From contig DAOUBD010000074.1 in the NCBI GenBank assembly GCA_034432935.1, positions 1 through 24,170 on the forward strand: 24,170 nt of DNA. Direction: 5' to 3'. Positions 14,823-20,828 of the stretch are shown here, in pieces. A model generated the notes under the pieces. It ran no database searches. It saw only the letters and a list, made by a program, of their open reading frames with translations, and was not told the origin of the DNA. This DNA is from DAOUAG01 sp034432935 (lineage in GTDB: Bacteria > Chloroflexota > Dehalococcoidia > SM23-28-2 > RBG-16-64-32). Both the position numbers and the translations under genes were made by a program. The stretch's first letter is position 1. Each line of letters begins with the position of its first letter.

Positions 14823-16160
14823 GTGAGGCTGCTCCAAGACCATTTCACGCGCCGCGTCCTGATGCCGGTGCAGGAGTTCATCCGCACGGAGTCATCCGGC
14901 GGTGCGGTGCTCCTAGCGGCCACGCTGGTCGCCCTAGCCTGGGCCAACTCCCCGTGGGACGAGCCCTACCGCGACCTCTGGGAGACCGTCATCACCGTAG
15001 ACGGTGGTATCTTCCGCGTCTCCCAGGATCTGAGGCACTGGGTGAACGACGGGCTGATGGCCCTCTTTTTCTTTGTCGTGGGTCTGGAGATCAAGCGGGA
15101 GACACTCCACGGCACCCTGGCCGGGCCGCGCCGCGCCGCTATGCCCGTGGCCGCGGCCCTGGGCGGCATGGCGATGCCCGCCCTTCTATTTGCAGCCCTG
15201 AACGCGGGCGGGGCGGGGGCAAGGGGATGGGGGATACCCATGGCCACCGACATCGCTTTCTCCCTCGGAGCCTTGGCCCTCCTCGGCCCGCGGGTGCCTT
15301 CCCAGGTCCGGGTATTCCTCTTGGCGCTCGCCGTAGTGGACGATATCGGCGCCATCCTGGTCATCGCCCTCTTCTACAGTGGAAGCATAGAGTGGGACTC
15401 CCTGGCTGTGGCAGCCGCCATCGTCGCGGCCATCGCCTTGCTCCAATGGATGCGCGTGACCGGGATAGGCTTCTACATTATCGCTGGCACGGCGCTATGG
15501 ATCGCCGTTCTGGAGTCCGGGATCCACGCCACCATCGCCGGCGTTGCCTTGGGCCTGCTGACGCCCTCCCAGCCGGTGATCCCACGTTGGCAGTTCCGCA
15601 TAGCGGCCAGGGAGCTGGCTAGAGAGATACGCCAGGCCGCTGCGGCCAGGAGCGAGGAGGAGGCCGAGGCCCTCTTGGGCGACATCGAGACGGTGACGGC
15701 CGGCGCCGAAGCGCCCCTGGAACGCCTGGAACGCCTTCTGCACCCGTGGAGCAGCTTCTTCATCGTCCCGCTGTTTGCTCTGGCCAACGCTGGCATCGAT
15801 GTTTCGGGCAGGGCCCTCGAAGACGCAGCCGGGAGTCCCGTTACCTTGGGGGTGATCCTCGGCTTGCTAGTGGGCAAGGTCTCCGGCATCACTGGGGCCA
15901 CCCTGTTAGCGACGCGCCTCAGGCTGGGACATCTGCCCACAGGAATGACCACAGCCCACCTGGTCGGCATCGGGCTCTTGGCGGGCATCGGCTTCACGGT
16001 ATCCCTCTTCATCACCGGCCTCGCCTTCGACGACCCAGTGCTGGTCAGGGATGCTAAAATGGGCGTCTTCGCGGCATCGGTCCTGGCCGGCACGGCCGGA
16101 TACTTGTTCTTCCGCCTCGCGGTACGCCCGCAGGTTGCGCTGGAGGACGACCGAGCATGA
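14823..16160 (+). CDS. nhaA: Na+/H+ antiporter NhaA
   Basis: Inner-membrane antiporter exporting Na+ (or Li+) for H+, used in sodium and pH homeostasis. The 445-residue protein begins with the family's short cytosolic helix (VQEFIRTESSGGAVLLAATLVALAWANSPW). It has LRHWVNDGLMALFFFVVGLEIKRE, GWGIPMATDIAFSLGALALLG and the ion-binding pair VVDDIGAILVIALFYS (D173, D174). A charged stretch (about 260-310) precedes LHPWSSFFIVPLFALANAG, a feature of many non-enteric NhaA proteins. GTG 14823 is chosen because the hydrophobic pattern starts correctly and the promoter lies just upstream. Its TGA is shared with a possible 19-codon frame leading into cofD, so transcription into the F420 genes is likely. 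Confidence 0.96.
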   Translation: MRLLQDHFTRRVLMPVQEFIRTESSGGAVLLAATLVALAWANSPWDEPYRDLWETVITVDGGIFRVSQDLRHWVNDGLMALFFFVVGLEIKRETLHGTLAGPRRAAMPVAAALGGMAMPALLFAALNAGGAGARGWGIPMATDIAFSLGALALLGPRVPSQVRVFLLALAVVDDIGAILVIALFYSGSIEWDSLAVAAAIVAAIALLQWMRVTGIGFYIIAGTALWIAVLESGIHATIAGVALGLLTPSQPVIPRWQFRIAARELAREIRQAAAARSEEEAEALLGDIETVTAGAEAPLERLERLLHPWSSFFIVPLFALANAGIDVSGRALEDAAGSPVTLGVILGLLVGKVSGITGATLLATRLRLGHLPTGMTTAHLVGIGLLAGIGFTVSLFITGLAFDDPVLVRDAKMGVFAASVLAGTAGYLFFRLAVRPQVALEDDRA

Positions 16161-16216
16161 AGAATAGGGTGCGCTTTGGAACACTGTGGGCCGAAGGAGC
16201 GGCCATCCCCTCATGA
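16157..16216 (+). CDS. Possible 19-residue coupling peptide between nhaA and cofD
   Basis: A tiny frame starts in an ATGA overlap with the nhaA stop (16157-16160) and ends in an ATGA overlap with the cofD start (16213-16216). It encodes MKNRVRFGTLWAEGAAIPS. There is no similarity I recognise. It could serve only to carry ribosomes from nhaA to cofD, whose own AAGGAG (16194-16199) is 13 bases from its ATG, longer than ideal. A frame this short can arise by chance, so this is a hypothesis. Confidence 0.25.
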   Translation: MKNRVRFGTLWAEGAAIPS

Positions 16217-17142
16217 TCACGGTCTTGGCGGGAGGCGCCGGAGCTGCCCGCTTCTTGCAGGGGCTGGCGGCCGCCCACGACCCGTCCGACATCACCATCA
16301 TCTCCAACGTGGGGGACGATGCCGAGTTCTTTGGCTTACACGTGTCGCCGGACATCGACATCGTCATCTACCACCTCGCGGCCCTCGCCGACGAGGAGCG
16401 CGGCTTTGGGCTGCGGGGCGATACCTTCCGAGTGTTGGACTCCCTGAGTAGGTTCGGTTACGACACCTGGTTCCGGCTAGGCGACGCTGACTTTGCCACC
16501 TGCATCGCCCGCACCGACCTCCTGCGGCGGGGGCGTTCCCTCTCCCAAGCCACCGCGGAGATAGCGGCCGCCTTTTTGGTACCCGCCCGCATCATCCCAG
16601 TGACCGACGAACCGCTACGTACGAAGGTGCAGACCGACGCCGGCCTGCTGGACTTTCAGGAGTTCTTCGTCAAGAGGCGCACCCAGGAGCGCACCCGCGC
16701 CATCGTTTTTCAGGGGGCAGAGGCCGCCCTTCCGGCCCCCGGGGTTCTGGAGGCGATTTCCAGCGCCAGCGCCGTGCTGCTCACTCCGTCCAACCCGCTG
16801 GTCAGCATCGGGCCAATCCTAGCGGTGCCCGGCGTGCGGGAGGCTTTGGGTTCCACCGCCGCGCGGGTGGCGGCCGTGAGCCCCATCGTAGCCGGCAAGA
16901 CCCTCAAGGGGCCCGCTGACCGGATGATGCGGGACCTGGGCCTGGAGCCGTCGGCCCTGGGGGTAGCCCGTCTCTACCAGGACTTCCTGGACCTCATGGT
17001 GATCGATGAGCAAGATGCGGCCCTCGCGCCCGCCATCCGGGACCTTGGCTTGGACGTCATGGTGACGGACACCATAATGAGCTCTATGGAGAAGAAGGCT
17101 GACCTCGCCCGGACGGTCCTGAAGGCGCTGGGAGAGCGATGA
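16213..17142 (+). CDS. cofD: 2-phospho-L-lactate transferase (F420 biosynthesis)
   Basis: CofD/FbiA transfers the phospholactate or enolpyruvyl-phospho group from its guanosine diphosphate carrier to the deazaflavin Fo, giving (dehydro-)F420-0. The 309-residue product has the nucleotide-binding start MITVLAGGAGAARFLQGL, then IISNVGDDAEFFGL, DTFRVLDSLSRFG, FRLGDADFATCIARTDLL, VTDEPLRTKVQTDAG, LLTPSNPLVSIGPILAVPGV and VAAVSPIVAGKTLKGPADRMM, all family blocks. ATG 16213 fits the usual N-terminus. GTG 16186 would add nine poorly conserved residues. It ends in an ATGA overlap with cofC. It is the first of at least three F420-type genes in one transcript. Confidence 0.95.
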   Translation: MITVLAGGAGAARFLQGLAAAHDPSDITIISNVGDDAEFFGLHVSPDIDIVIYHLAALADEERGFGLRGDTFRVLDSLSRFGYDTWFRLGDADFATCIARTDLLRRGRSLSQATAEIAAAFLVPARIIPVTDEPLRTKVQTDAGLLDFQEFFVKRRTQERTRAIVFQGAEAALPAPGVLEAISSASAVLLTPSNPLVSIGPILAVPGVREALGSTAARVAAVSPIVAGKTLKGPADRMMRDLGLEPSALGVARLYQDFLDLMVIDEQDAALAPAIRDLGLDVMVTDTIMSSMEKKADLARTVLKALGER

Positions 17143-17792
17143 AAGCAGCGCTGGTCCCAGCCAAGTCTCTAGACCGCGCCAAGGGACGGCTGGCAGGCAT
17201 CCTATCCGAAGAGGAGCGCCGGGCGCTGGCCCTGGCCATGCTGGAAGACGTAGTAGATGCCCTCCGCAGCGTCCCGCAACTAGACCTCGTGACCGTCGTC
17301 AGCCCCGACGCTGAAGTCTTGGCCAAGGCGCAAGAGCTTGGGGTTGCCTTCATCCCGGAGCCGCCTTCCGTCAGGGGGATAAACCAAGCGCTCCAGTACG
17401 CCGCGGCCATGATGCAAGAGCAAGGGCTGGAGACGTTGCTGGTGGTCCTGGCGGACGTGCCATCGCTACGACCGGCCGACGTCGAAGCGATCCTGGAAGC
17501 CCTGCCGACGGAACGGGGGGTGGTGATCTGCCCGGCGGCGCGCAAGGGGACTAGCGCCCTGGCCATGCGTCCTCCTGGCCTCATCCCATTCCGTTTCGGT
17601 CCGGACTCTTTCGTGCTCCACCGGCGGGAAGCGGCAGCCAAGGGCATCGAGATGCGGGTGCTACGCATCGAATCGCTGGCGAACGATATCGACGAGCCCA
17701 GCGACCTCCTGGCTTTCTGCTCTCAACCTGCGGGCAAGGCCACTCACCGCTGGCTGGCAGACTCCGGGCTGGCCGCCCGGCTGGCGACATGA
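17139..17792 (+). CDS. cofC: 2-phospholactate / phosphoenolpyruvate guanylyltransferase (F420 biosynthesis)
   Basis: CofC/FbiD loads GTP onto 2-phospholactate, or phosphoenolpyruvate in many bacteria, making the donor used by CofD. The 217-residue product shows a glycosyltransferase-A-like start, ALVPAKSLDRAKGRLAGIL, then EPPSVRGINQALQYA, LLVVLADVPSL (metal-binding Asp region), FGPDSFVLHRREA and NDIDEPSDLLAF. These match the family. Start and stop overlap cofD and the nitroreductase by ATGA, so translation is coupled. The substrate cannot be read from sequence alone; the adjoining reductase favours the phosphoenolpyruvate route. Gene symbol fbiD would then be equally apt. Confidence 0.93.
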   Translation: MKAALVPAKSLDRAKGRLAGILSEEERRALALAMLEDVVDALRSVPQLDLVTVVSPDAEVLAKAQELGVAFIPEPPSVRGINQALQYAAAMMQEQGLETLLVVLADVPSLRPADVEAILEALPTERGVVICPAARKGTSALAMRPPGLIPFRFGPDSFVLHRREAAAKGIEMRVLRIESLANDIDEPSDLLAFCSQPAGKATHRWLADSGLAARLAT

Positions 17793-18409
17793 CTACAGAA
17801 GATAGCCCTGTATCGCGAGCGATCCGCTCTCGCCGTTCAGTGCGGAGGTTCGGGCCCCGACGCGTAGACGTCGCGATGGTTCGCCGCCTCGTAGCGCTGG
17901 CCTGCCTGGCGCCGGCGCCCCACCATTCGCGCCCGTGGCGGTTCGTGAACGTGGCCACCGCCGATGCGCGCGAGCGGCTGGCGGCGGCTATGGCAGCCGC
18001 CTGGCTGGATGACCTGAGGCGAGACGGGGCGCCGCCCGAGGAGGCCCGGCGGCTGATAGAGCGGTCGCGCCAGCAGATTGCGGAGGCGCCCGTTCTCCTG
18101 GTGGCCTGCCTGAGCCTTCGGGAGGCGAAGGTCTGGCCTGAAGGCAGGCGCCAGAACGCCGAGCGCGACATGTTTGTTCAGAGCCTGGGAGCCGCGCTCC
18201 AGAACCTCCTGCTGGCGGCCACGGAGGGCGGCCTCGCCGGTTACCTGAAAGGGGCCCCGCTCTTCTGCCAAGACGCGGTGCGCGAAGCGCTGGAGCTGCC
18301 CGCGGAATGGGAACCGGCCTTCGTAGTGCTCCTTGGCTACGCGCCCCCGGGTTCCAGGCCACCACCCCGCGAGCCCCCAGACGTTACTGAACTCTTCCTG
18401 GAACGCTAG
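17789..18409 (+). CDS. Stand-alone FbiB-C-like nitroreductase, probable dehydro-F420-0 reductase
   Basis: FMN-binding nitroreductase-fold protein of 206 residues. The N-terminus SRAIRSRRSVRRF is the usual FMN phosphate-binding block. APAPHHSRPWRF (41-52) closely resembles the start of the C-terminal domain of actinobacterial FbiB, which reduces dehydro-F420-0 with FMNH2. NAERDMFVQSLGAALQNLLLAATEGGLAGYLKGAP also fits that subfamily. In FbiB this domain is fused behind the CofE ligase; here it is alone. It is fused translationally to cofC through ATGA, which strongly supports an F420 role. CofE is not in the window. Assignment rests on motif memory and context. Confidence 0.85.
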   Translation: MTTEDSPVSRAIRSRRSVRRFGPRRVDVAMVRRLVALACLAPAPHHSRPWRFVNVATADARERLAAAMAAAWLDDLRRDGAPPEEARRLIERSRQQIAEAPVLLVACLSLREAKVWPEGRRQNAERDMFVQSLGAALQNLLLAATEGGLAGYLKGAPLFCQDAVREALELPAEWEPAFVVLLGYAPPGSRPPPREPPDVTELFLER

Positions 18410-18413
18410 ACCA

Positions 18414-19241
18414 GTGGCCCCTTACGCCCAGACCAACGGTATCACTACGTACTACCGGCAAGAGGGCTCAGGGCCGGCCGTGGTCTTGATCCACGGGCAT
18501 TCGGCCGGCCTCGCCATGTGGCGCTACCAGGTGCGGCCCCTGGTGGCGGCGGGCTTTCGGGTGCTGCGCTACGACGTGCGGGGCCACGGGCGATCGCAGG
18601 CGCCAGCGGCGGGATACACATGGGAAGAGTACGCCGCGGACCTAGGAGACCTCCTCGACCACCTCGGCCACCGGCAGGCCCATCTGGTGGGGATCTCCAT
18701 GGGCGGAGGGATCGCGCTCCAGTTGGCGGCCGAGAGCCCCCAGCGCGTCTCTTCGCTAACCCTTGTGGACTCAGCTCTCCCTGGCTACACGTACAGCGAG
18801 GAGTTCACGAGGGACATCGAGAGCCTCGTCGCCGCTGTTCGTTCCGAGGGTCCCAGGGCCGCTTTCGAGCGCCTCTGGTTGCCACATCCCTTCTTCGATG
18901 GCATACGCCGCTTCCCAAAACGTTTTGCCGCTATTAGGCAGATAGTGCTGGCTTACCAGGCGCCGGATTACAAAGAGGGGGCAATACCGGCCGGTTACCG
19001 TCCTGAGCTGGCGTCCCGGCTGCCGGAGATCGGGGCGCCGGCGTTGGTCGTGGTGGGCGAGCACGACATCTTAGACTTCCGGCTTATAGCCGAGATCTTG
19101 GCGGCCAACATCCCGCGGGCCAGGCTGCACGTAATGGCCGGCTGCTGGCATCTGCCGCCGCTGGAGGATCCCGAGTCCTTCAACCGCGTGCTGATCTCCT
19201 TTTTGCGTGAGGTCAGCCCAACCGTGGCGGCTACCCGGTAG
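18414..19241 (+). CDS. Alpha/beta hydrolase
   Basis: Alpha/beta-hydrolase-fold enzyme of 275 residues, cytoplasmic by appearance. The oxyanion region is VVLIHGHSAG and the nucleophile elbow GISMGG gives S95. The likely acid is D218 (VVGEHDILD) and the base H246 (GCWHLPPLEDPESF). It looks like a carboxylesterase, lactonase or C-C hydrolase type, but no substrate is implied. GTG 18414 is preferred: it lies 4 bases after the nitroreductase stop and gives a typical N-terminus (VAPYAQTNGITTYYRQEG). An earlier in-frame start would overlap the nitroreductase by 77 bases. Position suggests it belongs to the F420 transcript and may use or process an F420-linked product, which is speculation. Confidence 0.9.
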   Translation: MAPYAQTNGITTYYRQEGSGPAVVLIHGHSAGLAMWRYQVRPLVAAGFRVLRYDVRGHGRSQAPAAGYTWEEYAADLGDLLDHLGHRQAHLVGISMGGGIALQLAAESPQRVSSLTLVDSALPGYTYSEEFTRDIESLVAAVRSEGPRAAFERLWLPHPFFDGIRRFPKRFAAIRQIVLAYQAPDYKEGAIPAGYRPELASRLPEIGAPALVVVGEHDILDFRLIAEILAANIPRARLHVMAGCWHLPPLEDPESFNRVLISFLREVSPTVAATR

Positions 19242-19244
19242 GGC

Positions 19245-19253
19245 TGCTAGCCT
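19245..19253 (+). promoter_or_regulatory. Possible extended -10 box for the second nitroreductase
   Basis: TGCTAGCCT fits the TGC-TAnnnT pattern seen at other genes here. It lies 38 bases before the TTG start at 19292 and leaves a leader containing AGGAGG (19280-19285). The hexamer itself is weak (TAGCCT). Confidence 0.3.
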
Positions 19254-19291
19254 AAGCTGCGGGCCAGACCACGACGACAGGAGGTAGCGAG

Positions 19292-19909
19292 TTGGACGTT
19301 TTCGAGGCCATCTACACGACTCGAGCTATGCGCCGGCTCAAGCCGGACCCCGTGCCCGACGACCTCGTCTGGAAGGTCCTTGATGCCGCCATCCGGGCCC
19401 CCAGCGGCGGAAACCGCCAGCCGTGGAACTTCATCGTTATCAGGGACCCAGAGACGAAGCGGCAGATCGCCGAATGGTACCTGGACAGTTGGAAGAAATC
19501 CTACGGCCCGCTGAGGGAGGCCGCCATGGCGAGCCCTGCCACGGCGAAGACCTTCGCCTCGGCCGATTACTTGGCGAACCACCTGGCCGAGGTCCCGGTG
19601 CTCATCATCGCCACCGTCAACATGGCCGGCGTTGCGCCAGTCTCCCCGCCGGGGGCATCGATCTATCCGGCCGTCCAAAACCTCATGCTGGCCGCCAGGG
19701 CCCTCGGCCTAGGCACTGCCCTAACGACGCTCCACCGGGCTCACGAGCAAGAAGTGAAGGATCTCCTGGGCATCCCCGAGGGCGTCGAGACCATGTGCCT
19801 CATCCCTTTGGGCTGGCCACGGGGGAAGTTCGGGCAGGGGCAGCGGATACCCGTCGAGAAAGTGACGTACTGGGACCGCTGGGGAGCAACCAGGGAGCGG
19901 ACCGCCTAG
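19292..19909 (+). CDS. Nitroreductase family FMN oxidoreductase
   Basis: A second, separate nitroreductase-fold flavoprotein (205 residues). It starts MDVFEAIYTTRAMRRLKPDPVPDD, followed by RAPSGGNRQPWNFIVI (FMN contacts). SIYPAVQNLMLAARALGLGTALTT and LIPLGWPRGKFG close the FMN site. It lacks the APAPHH block of the F420-linked neighbour and belongs to the general nitroreductase/dehydrogenase group. The substrate is unknown. TTG 19292 is chosen because AGGAGG lies about 7 bases upstream and the frame starts at the family's usual position. It follows the hydrolase by 50 bases and may have its own promoter. It is convergent with the phosphotransferase gene, with 19 bases between stops. Confidence 0.93.
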   Translation: MDVFEAIYTTRAMRRLKPDPVPDDLVWKVLDAAIRAPSGGNRQPWNFIVIRDPETKRQIAEWYLDSWKKSYGPLREAAMASPATAKTFASADYLANHLAEVPVLIIATVNMAGVAPVSPPGASIYPAVQNLMLAARALGLGTALTTLHRAHEQEVKDLLGIPEGVETMCLIPLGWPRGKFGQGQRIPVEKVTYWDRWGATRERTA

Positions 19910-19928
19910 CGCCGGGCACGGATCGGCT

Positions 19929-20750
19929 TCATCTCCTCTCCCAGCGGCCGCGCCTCTCCAGGATCGAAAGGAGCCTTGGCGTTTCTTGGGGAATCCCCTC
20001 ACCGAGCCGGGCCGCCGTCACCGGCACCATCCAGGATTCCATCTCGGCCGTGCGCAGCGCCCGCAGGCGGCGGTAAGAGCGTAAGTAGAGGGCGCCCAGC
20101 ATTCTGCGTCCCGCCGCGGCCATCAGGCGCAGGGGTTGTGGCTGGCCCGGCGGCAGCTCGCCCAACCTCAGGAGGAGCAGGGTCCGGGCCACGTCCGCAG
20201 CCGGCTCTCCCCTCGCGACGTTGGTCCAGTCGATAATCATGGGCCCGACCCTGCCCAAGAGCACGTTGGCGGGATGAAAATCGCCGTGGCAGAGGGCATC
20301 CCCTTCCGGGAGCCTGTCCAAGATATCGATGGCGAATCGAGCCAGGGTCGGGGGAAGGGCATCGGCGCTGCCGATGCGGCGTCTAAGAACGGCCTTGAGG
20401 GAAGGCAAGGCGGGGGGAGCCTCCACCGCGTGCAGCTTGGCGTGGACCTCGCCGCATGTGCGGGCCACCTGCAGGAGTTGCCAGGGCCGCTGCGACAAGA
20501 GGGTGAGGAGGTCCGGCCCGCTGATGGCCTCCATCAGGAGACCAGGCCGGCCATTGACGGTCACCGTCCCGTAGCAGGCCGGCACAGGGACCCCGCAGGC
20601 CCGGGCCGCCGCCATGGCGGCCTCTTCCCACCGCACCCGCGCCTGCCCTCCGGGGTCCCGCAGCAGCCGGAGGACGACGCCGGGTTCCCATTGGAACATC
20701 TCAGCCTCGCGGCCTTCTCCTACCTTACGAAGATCCTTCAGGTCAGGCAC
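19929..20750 (-). CDS. APH-family (kinase-fold) phosphotransferase
   Basis: Aminoglycoside-phosphotransferase/choline-kinase-fold protein of 273 residues. It has a Gly-rich start (RKVGEGREAEMFQW), VVLRLLRD with the ATP-contacting region, the hinge-like GLLMEAISGPDLL, and the catalytic loop LCHGDFHPANVLLG (D157). The metal-binding block is MIIDWTNVARGEPAADVART (D174). Motifs are intact, so it should be an active small-molecule kinase. The natural substrate is unknown, and drug resistance should not be assumed. GTG 20750 is chosen because GGGAGG is 6 bases upstream. ATG 20780 would add ten residues without a good ribosome site. It is divergent from rarA. Confidence 0.88.
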   Translation of the reverse strand: MPDLKDLRKVGEGREAEMFQWEPGVVLRLLRDPGGQARVRWEEAAMAAARACGVPVPACYGTVTVNGRPGLLMEAISGPDLLTLLSQRPWQLLQVARTCGEVHAKLHAVEAPPALPSLKAVLRRRIGSADALPPTLARFAIDILDRLPEGDALCHGDFHPANVLLGRVGPMIIDWTNVARGEPAADVARTLLLLRLGELPPGQPQPLRLMAAAGRRMLGALYLRSYRRLRALRTAEMESWMVPVTAARLGEGIPQETPRLLSILERRGRWERR

Positions 20751-20774
20751 CCCGGGCCTCCCGCAAAGCACACC

Positions 20775-20785
20775 GCGCATTGCGC
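20775..20785. repeat. Small dyad GCGCA-T-TGCGC in the rarA/APH intergenic region
   Basis: Perfect 5-bp arms around a single base. It lies 25 bases upstream of the APH-family GTG start and 10 bases left of a second, longer palindrome. Possible operator; short enough to be chance. Confidence 0.3.
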
Positions 20786-20795
20786 ACTTGTGGGC

Positions 20796-20807
20796 CTGTT
20801 CGAACAG
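20796..20807. promoter_or_regulatory. 12-bp palindrome CTGTTCGAACAG upstream of rarA
   Basis: A perfect palindrome in the region just before the extended -10 of rarA (6 bases separate them), an operator-like location. It shares GTTC and GAAC half-sites with gram-positive-type LexA boxes, but in the inverse order and without the spacer, so it is not a standard SOS box. Confidence 0.45.
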
Positions 20808-20810
20808 ATA

Positions 20811-20819
20811 TGCGATAAT
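20811..20819 (+). promoter_or_regulatory. Extended -10 box of rarA
   Basis: TGCGATAAT is an extended -10 ending 9 bases before the rarA ATG (20829), giving a leader of only a few bases. TTGTGG (20788-20793) could be a -35 but at 20 bases is too far for a standard spacer. No Shine-Dalgarno. Confidence 0.5.
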
Positions 20820-20828
20820 CTAGACGGC

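Noticed and set aside
16051..16060. TGCTAAAAT inside the nhaA 3' region as another promoter
   Set aside because: It encodes conserved-looking residues near the end of nhaA and no start codon lies at the short distance seen for the other boxes; probably chance.
19929..20750. Aminoglycoside resistance gene
   Set aside because: Only the general kinase fold is supported; the chromosomal setting beside rarA and the lack of resistance-specific motifs give no reason to name a drug substrate.
20796..20807. Canonical LexA (SOS) box upstream of rarA
   Set aside because: The E. coli type needs CTG-N10-CAG and the gram-positive type CGAAC-N4-GTTCG; this palindrome fits neither, so it is reported only as an uncharacterised dyad.
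20136..20828. In-frame 231-codon extension upstream of rarA
   Set aside because: It is antisense to the phosphotransferase gene and has no RarA-like sequence. The family's N-terminus and an extended -10 box both point to ATG 20829.
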